Assembly: GCA_041477815.1 (NCBI GenBank)
Contig: JBGOUV010000198.1
Coordinates: 1-12,303 of the forward strand
Direction of reading: 5' to 3'
DNA from: JBGOUV01 sp041477815
GTDB lineage: Bacteria; Acidobacteriota; Terriglobia; Bryobacterales; JACQDG01
Length of the DNA: 12,303 nucleotides
In this document: positions 1 through 6,396 of the stretch, in pieces
Layout of the letters: every line of letters begins with the position of its first letter
Numbering within the stretch: the stretch's first letter is position 1
The notes under the pieces: generated by a model
Databases searched by the model: none
Seen by the model: only the letters and a program-made list of their open reading frames with translations
Told to the model about the DNA's origin: nothing
Made by a program: the position numbers and the translations under genes

Positions 1-38
1 ATCCCGCCGCCGATGATGACTACGTCCGCCGTTGTCAC
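1..38 (-). CDS. FAD/NAD(P)-dependent oxidoreductase, N-terminal 12 codons only
   Basis: The minus strand from 38 to the window edge reads V(M)TTADVVIIGGG followed by the first two bases of an Ile/Met codon. This is the classic first beta strand and GxGxxG turn of a Rossmann-type dinucleotide-binding fold, as found at the very N terminus of FAD-dependent oxidoreductases (DadA/GlpD/ThiO type). The start is GTG at 36-38: a purine-rich Shine-Dalgarno stretch (GGGGGAGG, minus strand, about 46-53) sits just upstream, and the same frame is closed by TAA at 78-80 with no other start codon between. It would be the gene downstream of 288-860 on the same strand, but 250 bp separate them, so co-transcription is uncertain. 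Substrate and subfamily cannot be told from 12 residues. Confidence 0.6.
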   Translation of the reverse strand, partial: MTTADVVIIGGG

Positions 39-132
39 CTGGTGCCTCCCCCTGAGAACCCCTCTTCCTCTGGCCCCTTACCTCCCCTGCGCCTGGCTGC
101 ACGCCGGCCAGATCACCACCGCAGAACGGCGA

Positions 133-229
133 ACCGCCGCTTCCGGAGCAACCCGGTCCCGGGCCGCCAGAAGAACGGTGAGCACCGCCGCCTCCGGAGC
201 AACCCGGTCCCGGGCCGCCAGAAGAATGG
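133..229. repeat. Tandem repeat, two 46-bp copies with 51-bp period
   Basis: Positions 133-178 and 184-229 are nearly identical (two visible differences, near the start and the end of the copy), giving a 51-bp period; a fainter partial match continues left to about 120. The period is a multiple of three, yet no frame across it has a convincing start: the glycine/cysteine-rich minus frame is blocked by TAA at 238-240 and has no start codon, and the frame shared with the neighbouring genes is closed at 78-80. I read the 39-287 gap as non-coding. Each copy contains a CCCGGG palindrome. Nothing else recognisable is seen in the gap. Confidence 0.75.
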
Positions 230-287
230 CCTCCTGGTTACCCCCGGCCGGCGCTTCACCTTCGCGAAGTAGTCTCGAGCGGCGAGG

Positions 288-860
288 TTACTTCGGCTTC
301 GGAGGGCTGATCATGATGTGGGCGCCCGGCGTTCCCGGATACATCAGCCACGGCGCCGGGCCGGGCGTCGTGGAAAGTCCCGTGGACTCCGGGGTCGCAT
401 AGGGGACGTAGACCACCCACCGCAGGTACGGATCGAGGACTTCCCCCTTGGCCGCGTCGTAGCCCTTGCCGATCAGGACGTAGAGCATCCGCGCCTCGCG
501 CGGCATCGGGACCTTCCCCTCCTGGATCTCTTTCCAGCGTGCTTCGTGCCGTTCTTTGCCTTTGGTGTGGGCCGCCAGCTCGCGCCCGCGGGCCATGAAC
601 GGTTCCAGATCCTTGTGGTAACAAGCCACGCTGAACGCTTTTTCGCGAGGGTCGTCGGCGAGACAGATGAGATCGTTGCTGCCTTTGCGGAGCGTCACCA
701 CCTCGCCGGCGGCGTTGTAGCCGAGTACGGTGGCGGCGCTCCGCCGTTCCTGCGGCGCCGCCAGCAGGGCCGAGGCGATCTGATCCGCCGGAGGCGCCAC
801 GTCCAAGGCCGCACCGGGTCCCAGCGCCAGCGATCCCACAAACAGGAATAGGAGGTTCAT
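288..860 (-). CDS. Small secreted protein of unknown function
   Basis: A 190-residue protein opening with a typical Sec signal peptide (MNLLFLFVGSLALG, cleavage probably near GAALD, residue 18-20). I chose ATG at 860 rather than the ATG two codons upstream (866), because GGAG on the minus strand (870-867) lies 7 bases before 860 but only 1 base before 866. The mature part has two cysteines (in ICLADD and ACYHKD, about 20 residues apart) that could form a disulfide, a charged Lys/Glu-rich middle (KGKERHEARWKEIQ) and a Pro/Gly-rich tail ending PPKPK. I recognise no family. It is divergent from the beta-helix gene at 890, 29 bp away, so the two may share a control region. Confidence 0.8.
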   Translation of the reverse strand: MNLLFLFVGSLALGPGAALDVAPPADQIASALLAAPQERRSAATVLGYNAAGEVVTLRKGSNDLICLADDPREKAFSVACYHKDLEPFMARGRELAAHTKGKERHEARWKEIQEGKVPMPREARMLYVLIGKGYDAAKGEVLDPYLRWVVYVPYATPESTGLSTTPGPAPWLMYPGTPGAHIMISPPKPK

Positions 861-873
861 TCTCATACTCCGT

Positions 874-881
874 AGTATAGA
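874..881. promoter_or_regulatory. Possible overlapping divergent -10 elements
   Basis: In the 29-bp gap between divergent genes the minus strand carries TATACT (879-874) and the plus strand TATAGA (876-881). Both match the -10 consensus at 5 or 4 of 6 positions and sit 7-9 bases from their ATG codons, so transcripts would be almost leaderless. The plus-strand gene indeed has no Shine-Dalgarno sequence. No convincing -35 boxes are seen on either strand. This is an inference from short matches. Confidence 0.25.
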
Positions 882-889
882 CTGTCACC

Positions 890-2545
890 ATGACGCGCCG
901 CTTGCTGCTGGTAGTAGCCCTGGTGCTTCCCGTCCGTGCCGCCGAGGGGAAGGCCTGGGCGGAGCCGACGTTCGAGTGTCTGGGGTTGTACTACGACCGA
1001 GCCCCGGCGCAAAGCGCCTGCCGGGTGCGGTATCGCGCCGCCGGCAGTGCCGCCTGGCGCGAAGGGTATCCCTTGGTCTATGACCAGCGCGAGCGCCAGT
1101 ACCGTGGATCCCTGGTAGGCCTGCACCCGGCCACGCTATACGACATTCGCCTCGAGGCGGACGGCGAGCACGTGGACTTCCAGGGCCGCACCCGCAGCGA
1201 GGAGTTTCCCATCGGCAAGACCACCTTTCTGCCCGGCGGCGCCACCGACCAGACCCTGCATATCCGCGAAGGAGGCACGGAGCAGGGCTGGCATCTCGTA
1301 ACGCCGTCGGCAGGGACGAAGTTCGTCAGCGACGTGTTCAATTTATCCGACTACAACATAGTGGTCGAGGCCGACTACGTAATCCTGCGCGGACTGGAGC
1401 TGAAGAACGCGGGCCTTCATGGCGTGCTGATCCGGACCGGCGTGCAGCACGTGGTGGTAGAGGACTGCCACATTACGGGCTGGGGGCGCGTCGGGGGGGC
1501 GCGCGTGTGGGGCGTATTCGGCGGCATGGACAGCGGCGTCTATGCCGAGAACGACGCCGGTCACCTGGTGATCCAGCGCAACCTGATCGAGTACCCGCGC
1601 GGCGGGGCCAATGACTGGGAAAGCGGGCATCCTTCCGGGCCGCAGGCGGTGTCGCTGGTCGATTCCCGCGGCGGCAACGTTATCCGCTACAACGTGATTC
1701 GTTCGACCGACGATCACGGCTTCAACGACGGCATCGGCGGCTCCAGCAATTACAGCTTCAAAGGAAGTCCCAACCGCGACTCGGATATCTACGGCAACAT
1801 CGTCTCCCACTGCTGGGATGACGCCATCGAGAGCGAGGGCGCGAACCGCAACGTGCGCATCTGGAGCAACTATCTCCACCACACCTTCGTGCACGTCGCC
1901 ACCGCCGCCACGGCCATGGGCCCGCTTTACGTGTTCCGCAACGTGTTCGGGGAGAGCCGCATTTCCCATCAGGACCGCACCGGCGGCATGATGATCAAGA
2001 CCGGAATGAATTACCTGACTATCAACGGCGAGCGCGTCAGCACCGGCCTGGGTTATCGGTTCCTCTTCCACAATACGGCGCTGCAGCCCAACGGGGGACT
2101 GGATGTATTCAGCAGCCACGAGCTGCACAACGCCGTGAGCCGTAACAATATCTTCTATTCTCGCGGGCGCGCCTATCCCCAGGATCGCGGGGCGCCGCCC
2201 AATGACTTTCAGAACGACCTGACCGGGAGCTTCCTGGGAGGCGGCTTCGTCCGCTCCATGTTTCTCCCCAGCGAGCGCCCGGAGTGGTATTTGGCGTCCA
2301 CCATGAACCGCATCCAGTGGGGCCGCGTGGAGTACAGCCGCGGCGGCAAGGACTTCGCCATTACCGACCCTCTGGTCCAGGCCAAGAATCCCGCCCTCGA
2401 CGCCGGCGTTCGCCTGCCCGGCTTCAACGACGACTACACCGGCACGGCCCCGGACATCGGAGCGTTCGAGAACGGCCTCCCCCCGCTGCGCTTCGGCCGG
2501 GAGATGGCCCCGGGATTCTCGCGCGCGCCGTGGGAGCTGTATTAA
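890..2545 (+). CDS. Secreted right-handed parallel beta-helix protein
   Basis: A 551-residue exported protein, probably a polysaccharide-binding or pectate-lyase-like surface protein; no enzymatic activity can be assigned. Residues 1-18 are a signal peptide (MTRRLLLVVALVLPVRA). Residues about 23-105 resemble a fibronectin-III/purple-phosphatase-like N-terminal sandwich (WREGYPLVYD, LHPATLYDIRLEADG). From about 110 to 440 come parallel beta-helix coils (NIVVEADYVILRGLELKNAG, HVVVEDCHITGWG, GNVIRYNVIRSTDDHGFNDG, SDIYGNIVSHCWDDAIESEG, NVRIWSNYLHH). The C terminus has the tail often seen in this fold (NPALDAGVRLPGFNDDYTG, APDIGAFENG) and ends FSRAPWELY. Start at ATG 890; no Shine-Dalgarno is visible. 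A strongly reduced relative of this gene lies at 4580-4951. Confidence 0.88.
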   Translation: MTRRLLLVVALVLPVRAAEGKAWAEPTFECLGLYYDRAPAQSACRVRYRAAGSAAWREGYPLVYDQRERQYRGSLVGLHPATLYDIRLEADGEHVDFQGRTRSEEFPIGKTTFLPGGATDQTLHIREGGTEQGWHLVTPSAGTKFVSDVFNLSDYNIVVEADYVILRGLELKNAGLHGVLIRTGVQHVVVEDCHITGWGRVGGARVWGVFGGMDSGVYAENDAGHLVIQRNLIEYPRGGANDWESGHPSGPQAVSLVDSRGGNVIRYNVIRSTDDHGFNDGIGGSSNYSFKGSPNRDSDIYGNIVSHCWDDAIESEGANRNVRIWSNYLHHTFVHVATAATAMGPLYVFRNVFGESRISHQDRTGGMMIKTGMNYLTINGERVSTGLGYRFLFHNTALQPNGGLDVFSSHELHNAVSRNNIFYSRGRAYPQDRGAPPNDFQNDLTGSFLGGGFVRSMFLPSERPEWYLASTMNRIQWGRVEYSRGGKDFAITDPLVQAKNPALDAGVRLPGFNDDYTGTAPDIGAFENGLPPLRFGREMAPGFSRAPWELY

Positions 2546-2587
2546 GTAAAATGGATGGCCGGTCCGCGATTCCTTCGGCTGTTTCTT

Positions 2588-2611
2588 CGAGAATTGCAAC
2601 GAGAATTGCAA
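2588..2611. repeat. Perfect 12-bp direct tandem repeat
   Basis: CGAGAATTGCAA occurs twice with no spacer (2588-2599 and 2600-2611), between the stop codon of the beta-helix gene and the hairpin at 2615. It lies in a non-coding gap of 178 bp between convergent genes. Role unknown; replication slippage is the simplest origin. Confidence 0.8.
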
Positions 2612-2614
2612 TCG

Positions 2615-2636
2615 GAGGCCCGCTTGCGCGGGCCTC
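2615..2636. terminator. Intrinsic terminator-like hairpin between convergent genes
   Basis: A perfect 9-bp GC-rich stem (GAGGCCCGC / GCGGGCCTC) with a TTGC tetraloop. On the plus strand it is followed by a broken T-rich stretch (TCTTCGCATTTT, ending about 2650), which suits termination of the 890-2545 transcript. Being symmetrical it may also stop the minus-strand unit ending at 2724, although that side lacks a T run. Confidence 0.7.
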
Positions 2637-2723
2637 TCTTCGCATTTTCCTTCTGGGAGCTGAATGCCGTGATGTAGTTGTCGCTATCGCTGGTGAGCGC
2701 TGGCGACTGGGCCTGCCGCGGCT

Positions 2724-3212
2724 TTACCGGTCCAGATGCCAGCCGCGAGGCGCCGCGGCGAACTGGGCGCCACGAGCGGTGCCGTGGAGAGCCGCCTCCA
2801 ACTGGCACTGCACCCCTGCCGCAGATCGTACCGCGACGACTGCCGGCCGAGTGGAGTCGGATCGAATCGTTCCCAGCGCTTGTATGGGAGCGGCTCCGTT
2901 TCCCACAAAGGAGCGGAACGAGCGCGGGTCGAGAACACCGCGATTGAACGTCATCGTTCCAATTTCGCACTTGGCGCCCGCCGGACGCACGGACCAGATG
3001 AGTCGGGCATTCTCGAAAGCGCTAGACGATGTGTTCATCACCGTGATTTCCTGGACACGGATGCTGAAGCCCGCTTGGGCCGGATCATTTACCGCCTGGG
3101 CGGGCGAGGAGGGCAGGACATTGAAGTCCACGAAAGCGCGTGGGCCACTATTCTGAGCGAATACCGCTTGGGCGGATAGGAGGGCGGCAACAACGAGGAA
3201 GTGTTTCGGCAT
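2724..3212 (-). CDS. Small secreted protein of unknown function, second gene of a two-gene unit
   Basis: A 162-residue protein with a signal peptide (MPKHFLVVAALLSAQAVFA, cleavage near residue 19-20). AAGGAG with 5-base spacing precedes ATG 3212, a strong start. The mature part looks like a beta sandwich: FSIRVQEITVMNTSSSAF (about 49-66), LIWSVRPAGAKCEIGTMTF (71-89). Two cysteines, about Cys82 and Cys136, could pair. The ribosome-binding site partly overlaps the end of the upstream beta-helix gene (stop 3223-3225, 10 bp before this start), which points to an operon with translational coupling. The last 15 or so residues (GAQFAAAPRGWHLDR) are lower in complexity, so a frameshift near the 3' end cannot be excluded. 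No family recognised. Confidence 0.75.
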   Translation of the reverse strand: MPKHFLVVAALLSAQAVFAQNSGPRAFVDFNVLPSSPAQAVNDPAQAGFSIRVQEITVMNTSSSAFENARLIWSVRPAGAKCEIGTMTFNRGVLDPRSFRSFVGNGAAPIQALGTIRSDSTRPAVVAVRSAAGVQCQLEAALHGTARGAQFAAAPRGWHLDR

Positions 3213-3222
3213 GATGGCTCCT

Positions 3223-4197
3223 TCAGTTGGGGCACGTTTCTCCCAGACAGGAGAAGCGATTCCGATTCTTGATATCGACGGCAGGCCCGAGGCTGCCGAT
3301 CAGATTTGTTCCGAAATTGCCTCGGAGCACCAGCCCCACCGTATTGTCATTCGGTGCGGTGCCGTCATCGCCTACGAAGAGACCGAGCCCGCTGCCGCGA
3401 GTATCGTTGTTGACAATGTACGCGCCGGTGTTCGCCGGGTTGACAACACACGGACCGCCGCAGACGATGTTGTCGACCAGGATTCCAATGCCGACGTTTT
3501 CACTCGCGACGATATTGTTCACGACAACCTTGTTATTCTTGACAACCGTGTTGTCTGCGCTGATAACGCCGATTCCGGCCACGCCAAACCCATTCGGAGA
3601 GCCTTCGATTCCCGTGATGTTATTAAAGGTGATCGTATTATCAACCGCACGATCTGCTTGATCGCCAAAACTGGTCTGGACAACGACGCCTATTCCACCG
3701 CCCCACGAGAGCGTCCCCTGATTGACGATGTTATTGTGGGAAATGGTCCAGCCATCGCCGGCTGTGTTCGTAATACCCTGAATCGTGCCCAAAACCGTGC
3801 AGTGGGTGATCGAGATGTTGTTGGCCTTTCGACCGAAAACTGCGAACGCCAGATTAGTCCCCGCTGTTGCAAAACCGGTACCGTCTAACGTGAATCCTCG
3901 GATGGTGGTTCCGTGAGGCGCACCTGCCGTTCCATTCAAGAAGAACCCCACCGGCAGCCCGGCCACGGCGGTCGGACCAGAGTTGATAACCGGGTCTCCT
4001 TCACCTAGGAGAATCAAGAATTTGGTGATCGTCGCGCCGGCCCACGTCCCTGGCCCCACCATTATTTTGTCCCCGGGATCGGCGGAGTCAACGGCTGCCT
4101 GAATCGTACCGAATTCCTGAGGCACCTTGATTACCTTGCCGTAACCGGGGAGCACCAGCAGAAACAGCCACGCGACAGTTACCAGAGTCTTCGGCAT
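3223..4197 (-). CDS. Secreted right-handed beta-helix (pectinesterase-like fold) protein
   Basis: A 324-residue exported protein. Residues 1-20 form a signal peptide (MPKTLVTVAWLFLLVLPGYG). It is followed by VIKVPQEFGTIQAAVDSADP and GDKIMVGPGTW, the usual first coil of pectin-methylesterase-like and NosD/PbH1-type beta helices. Repeating coils continue with Asn-rich turns (NNISITHCTVLG, GWTISHNNIVNQG, NTITFNNITGIEG, NTVVKNNKVVVNN, GAYIVNNDTRGSG). The end is Cys-containing (RFSCLGETCPN), and another Cys pair occurs in VCGGPC, suggesting disulfide caps. An in-frame start at 4272 exists, but ATG 4197 is preferred: GGAG lies 8 bases upstream and the signal peptide starts there. Base composition is less GC-rich at third positions than in the flanking genes, which may mark transfer. 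Activity unknown. Confidence 0.85.
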   Translation of the reverse strand: MPKTLVTVAWLFLLVLPGYGKVIKVPQEFGTIQAAVDSADPGDKIMVGPGTWAGATITKFLILLGEGDPVINSGPTAVAGLPVGFFLNGTAGAPHGTTIRGFTLDGTGFATAGTNLAFAVFGRKANNISITHCTVLGTIQGITNTAGDGWTISHNNIVNQGTLSWGGGIGVVVQTSFGDQADRAVDNTITFNNITGIEGSPNGFGVAGIGVISADNTVVKNNKVVVNNIVASENVGIGILVDNIVCGGPCVVNPANTGAYIVNNDTRGSGLGLFVGDDGTAPNDNTVGLVLRGNFGTNLIGSLGPAVDIKNRNRFSCLGETCPN

Positions 4198-4285
4198 AAT
4201 ACCATCTCCGTTCCTCAGCGCCCTCGGGCGCCCAAGTTGTAAGCAGTAGTTGCTCAACGCCGCAGGCGTCACGCCAACAGCATGA

Positions 4286-4315
4286 AGAATACTATTAGAG
4301 CTTAGGAATTGTCAA
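4286..4315 (-). promoter_or_regulatory. Sigma70-like promoter for the 4197-2724 unit
   Basis: The minus strand has a perfect -35 box TTGACA (4315-4310) and a -10 candidate TATTCT (4291-4286) with an 18-base spacer; TAGTAT with a 15-base spacer is an alternative. Transcription would begin near 4279, leaving an untranslated leader of roughly 80 bases before ATG 4197. The surrounding DNA is locally AT-rich, unlike the rest of the window. Confidence 0.55.
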
Positions 4316-4579
4316 GTACTTATTTATCTATGGGCTACGTAGTACGACATGCGGTGGTCGAAGCGAGAATTCCGTGTAGCGGGGCGGCTTCCCGATCCCC
4401 CGTGACGTTTAGCTCCACATGTTCGAAGGAATATCTATCTCAGTAACTTACACGCGTCTGCTATCCCTTTTCGCCGCGCGCACGGGCGCTATGGCGCTCG
4501 AGGAGGTTGATTCTCTAGCGGCGCATGGGCCGGTGAGGGGCTAGTACCCCTGGCCACACTCGGGAACCGAAGGAGTGTT
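4316..4579. other. Intergenic stretch, no gene seen
   Basis: Between the minus-strand promoter and the miniature gene at 4580 no frame looks coding. The left half is AT-richer than the window average. A small hairpin, AGGGG (4536-4540) pairing with CCCCT (4547-4551), lies shortly before the Shine-Dalgarno AAGGAG of the 4580 frame, and CTACGTAG is a short perfect palindrome near 4334. Neither has an assigned role. Confidence 0.5.
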
Positions 4580-4951
4580 GTGTTTTGTTACCCCCGACTT
4601 GCTGCCCGCAAGCGCCATTGTTGGCCGTGGCGGGACCGGGAGCCTCGAGCCCGTGCCGCAGAGGGGAACACCTGGGCCGAGCCGGCGTTCGAGTCTTTGA
4701 TCGACCATCCGAGCGGCGAGGCCGCTGACTCGGAAAGCGGACCTCCTGCCGGGCCGCAGACCGGTCTCGACCTCCTCCGGTCGATGTTTCTACCGAGCGA
4801 GCGCCCGGAAGGGCATGTGGCGTTCACGACGAACCGCATCCAGTGGGGCCGGGTGGAGTACATTACCGTCCCGATGGCGCCGCCGTCGAGTCCGGCGCTC
4901 GACTCGGGGATTCGCCTGCCGGGATTTTCGCGCCCGCCCTGGGAGCTGTAG
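4580..4951 (+). pseudogene. Internally deleted remnant of a beta-helix gene like 890-2545
   Basis: The 123-residue frame is a collage of pieces of the 551-residue protein at 890-2545, in the same order. RAAEGNTWAEPAFESL (residues about 25-40) matches RAAEGKAWAEPTFECL. SESGPPAGPQ matches WESGHPSGPQ. RSMFLPSERPEGHVAF and TNRIQWGRVEY match RSMFLPSERPEWYLAS and MNRIQWGRVEY. SPALDSGIRLPGF joined to SRPPWEL matches NPALDAGVRLPGF and SRAPWEL. At DNA level 4784-4861 and 2258-2335 differ at about 10 of 78 positions, and 4727-4759 and 1613-1645 at 4 of 33. The signal peptide and nearly all helix coils are gone. Still, the frame is open, starts at GTG 4580 and has AAGGAG 5 bases upstream, so a short product could be made. 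I call it a pseudogene; a retained miniature peptide is the alternative. Confidence 0.8.
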
Positions 4952-4961
4952 GAGACGGGGG

Positions 4962-5459
4962 TTAGCGGAAGACCTCGGGGGCGGCGATCTCGACGCCGTA
5001 TGCGGGCAGCCGCAGCGTCGCCACCTCGCTGAGGCCGGCGGAGTAGACGTAGAGTTTGCGGCTAATGGGATTCACGAACCAGACGTGAGCCACACCCCAC
5101 GCGCGGTATTCCTCGAGTTTCGTAAGAATCTCGGCGAAGCGATCATCGGGGGAGAGGATCTCGATAACGGCCAGGGGAGGAGAAGAAGGGACGTCCTCGG
5201 TCGGGCGCCCCTCGAAGACGGCGAGGTCCGCCACGCGGTATCGCCTCTCGCCGACGCGCAGGCGGAGATCCGGGAAGCACTGCAGGGACAGCCTCTCTTC
5301 CATCCCGGCAAACCACGCCATCAGCCGCCGCTGAGCGTTGCTGTGCGGTAGGTTGGGCATTCCTCTCTCCACGATTTCCCCATCCAGGTATTCCCGTTCC
5401 GGGCCGTCGAAGCTGGTGCGAAGGTATTCTTCCACCGAGATTTGGGTGTGAGCTGCCAT
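4962..5459 (-). CDS. Uma2-family (DUF820) PD-(D/E)XK endonuclease-like protein
   Basis: A 165-residue protein with the usual length and motifs of the Uma2 family, a PD-(D/E)XK nuclease-fold group that is common and multi-copy in acidobacteria and cyanobacteria and whose biological role is poorly known. Visible marks: VEEYLRTSF and REYLDGEIVE at the N terminus (about 9-30), PHSNAQRRLMAW (helix), YRVADLAVFEG with the first catalytic Asp (about 77), LAVIEILSPDDR with the catalytic Glu (about 100), then LTKLEEYRAWGV with the family Lys (about 113), and HVWFVNPISRKLYVY. The frame extends upstream to 5657, but homology begins at ATG 5459, so I start there; no clear Shine-Dalgarno is seen. Its stop lies 10 bp from the convergent remnant ending at 4951. 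It is probably soluble and cytoplasmic. Confidence 0.88.
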   Translation of the reverse strand: MAAHTQISVEEYLRTSFDGPEREYLDGEIVERGMPNLPHSNAQRRLMAWFAGMEERLSLQCFPDLRLRVGERRYRVADLAVFEGRPTEDVPSSPPLAVIEILSPDDRFAEILTKLEEYRAWGVAHVWFVNPISRKLYVYSAGLSEVATLRLPAYGVEIAAPEVFR

Positions 5460-5484
5460 GTGCTTTGAGTCTACCACGCCCGCG

Positions 5485-5544
5485 CTACTCCTGTCGTAAC
5501 GCCTCCACCGGGTCGATGCGCAGCGGCCACCAGAATCGAGAGCC
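5485..5544 (-). pseudogene. C-terminal scrap of an FtsX/MacB-type ABC transporter permease
   Basis: The minus strand reads WWPLRIDPVEALRQE then TAG (5485-5487). The ending R-(I/V)DP-x-EALR-x-E-stop is the standard C terminus of MacB/FtsX-like permeases, which are very abundant in acidobacteria. Nothing resembling the rest of such a protein (membrane segments, periplasmic core) can be read upstream in any minus frame, so only about 12-15 codons remain. It sits 25 bp upstream of the Uma2 start. The match is short, so chance is possible. The rest of the 5460-5768 gap, from 5545 to the promoter at 5691, shows nothing recognisable. Confidence 0.5.
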
Positions 5545-5690
5545 AGCCGTCCCAGCTCCGGGTACGTCCGATCCCGGAACCGGACCGCCCTGGCAACCTC
5601 CCGGCGCCGAGACTCGACACGATTCCTGCCCGGCGGGGCTAACCTTTTGCCCCACACTTTCGTCGTTATGTGTCTGTAGCCGGAAGCTGT

Positions 5691-5699
5691 TGCTATAAT
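5691..5699 (+). promoter_or_regulatory. Extended -10 promoter of the three-gene exported-protein operon
   Basis: TGCTATAAT is a perfect extended -10 element (TGn plus consensus TATAAT). No good -35 box lies at the expected distance, which is tolerated by extended -10 promoters. Transcription would start near 5706, giving a leader of about 63 bases before ATG 5769. No other promoter-like sequence is obvious upstream of the operon. Confidence 0.6.
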
Positions 5700-5768
5700 T
5701 GCAGGTTTGCGCCCGGCCGCGGAACAAAAGACGTTCCGGGAGCGTCCTGGTCGTGGATAGGAGGAGGG

Positions 5769-6377
5769 ATGCGAGAAGCGTGGTACCAGACGGTAGCGCT
5801 GGTGTTGACAGGCCTTCTGCTGGCTCAGGGGCCCCTCAGTGCGCAGGCGCGGCCCGGGTTAAAGATAATGATAGTGGAAGGGGAAGGCGCCATCAACAAC
5901 ATCCAGCTCGGCGCCGGCAAGGAGCCCACCGTCGAAGTCCGGGATGAGACGGACCGGCCGGTATCCGGGGCCAAGGTGACCTTTGCGCTGCCGGATCGGG
6001 GACCCGGAGGCACCTTTTTCGGGGCTTCCCGGACCGTGACCGTGCCGACCAACGATCAGGGACGGGCTACGGCGAGCGGATTCCGGCCGAACCTGTATGA
6101 AGGCCGGTTCCAGATCCAGGTGTCGGCGGCGGCCGGCGAAAAGACCGGGACCGCCGTGATCGGCCAAAGCAACTCCCTGCCCACCGGCGGCGTAAACAAG
6201 GTCGAGGCTAAGAAGGGATTCGGGAGGGGCAAGATCATCGCCATTGTCGTGGGGATCGGGATTGCGGCCGCGATTGCGGCGGCGGCCTCGCGCAACGACG
6301 AAACGACGACCGCCACGACCACCACGCCGGGGACGTCCATCACCCCGGGCACAGTGGTAGTGGGAACTCCGCGGTAA
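5769..6377 (+). CDS. Exported Big-1/Ig-like protein with a C-terminal transmembrane helix
   Basis: A 202-residue envelope protein. The start is ATG 5769, preceded by AGGAGG (5759-5764) at 4-base spacing; the frame stays open upstream, but translation from there would lack the signal peptide. Residues 5-27 are a signal sequence (TVALVLTGLLLAQGPLSAQA). Residues about 50-120 look like one bacterial Ig-like (Big-1/invasin-type) or carboxypeptidase-regulatory domain: PTVEVRDETDRPVSGAKVTF, TVPTNDQGRATASGFRPN, GRFQIQVSAAAG. A Lys/Arg-flanked hydrophobic segment (about 155-173, IIAIVVGIGIAAAIAAAA) follows, then a Thr-rich tail. It would sit in a membrane with its Ig domain outside. No Cys is present. 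First gene of the operon; the function is unknown. Confidence 0.8.
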   Translation: MREAWYQTVALVLTGLLLAQGPLSAQARPGLKIMIVEGEGAINNIQLGAGKEPTVEVRDETDRPVSGAKVTFALPDRGPGGTFFGASRTVTVPTNDQGRATASGFRPNLYEGRFQIQVSAAAGEKTGTAVIGQSNSLPTGGVNKVEAKKGFGRGKIIAIVVGIGIAAAIAAAASRNDETTTATTTTPGTSITPGTVVVGTPR

Positions 6378-6396
6378 CCAGGACGGACTTTATCCG

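Noticed and set aside
133..229. CRISPR array
   Set aside because: Only two copies, 46 bp each with a 5-bp spacer; no spacers of useful length and no cas genes.
256..891. 211-codon minus frame overlapping the 288-860 gene in another phase
   Set aside because: No signal peptide or motif, Arg/Gly-rich, and the competing frame has a good ribosome-binding site and a signal peptide.
1343..2611. 422-codon open frame on the minus strand
   Set aside because: Antisense to the beta-helix gene 890-2545; composition is Ala/Val/His-rich with no motif, and it runs through the terminator hairpin.
3211..3888. 225-codon plus-strand frame opposite the second beta-helix gene
   Set aside because: The minus-strand frame has a signal peptide, Shine-Dalgarno and recognisable beta-helix coils; the plus frame reads as an artefact of its Asn-rich complement.
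5460..5657. N-terminal extension of the Uma2 protein
   Set aside because: It is outside the family's usual length and overlaps the permease remnant in another frame, whereas ATG 5459 directly precedes the family's conserved start.
5670..5768. N-terminal extension of the 5769-6377 gene
   Set aside because: The open frame from 5670 would begin upstream of the extended -10 promoter and bury the signal peptide; AGGAGG points to 5769.
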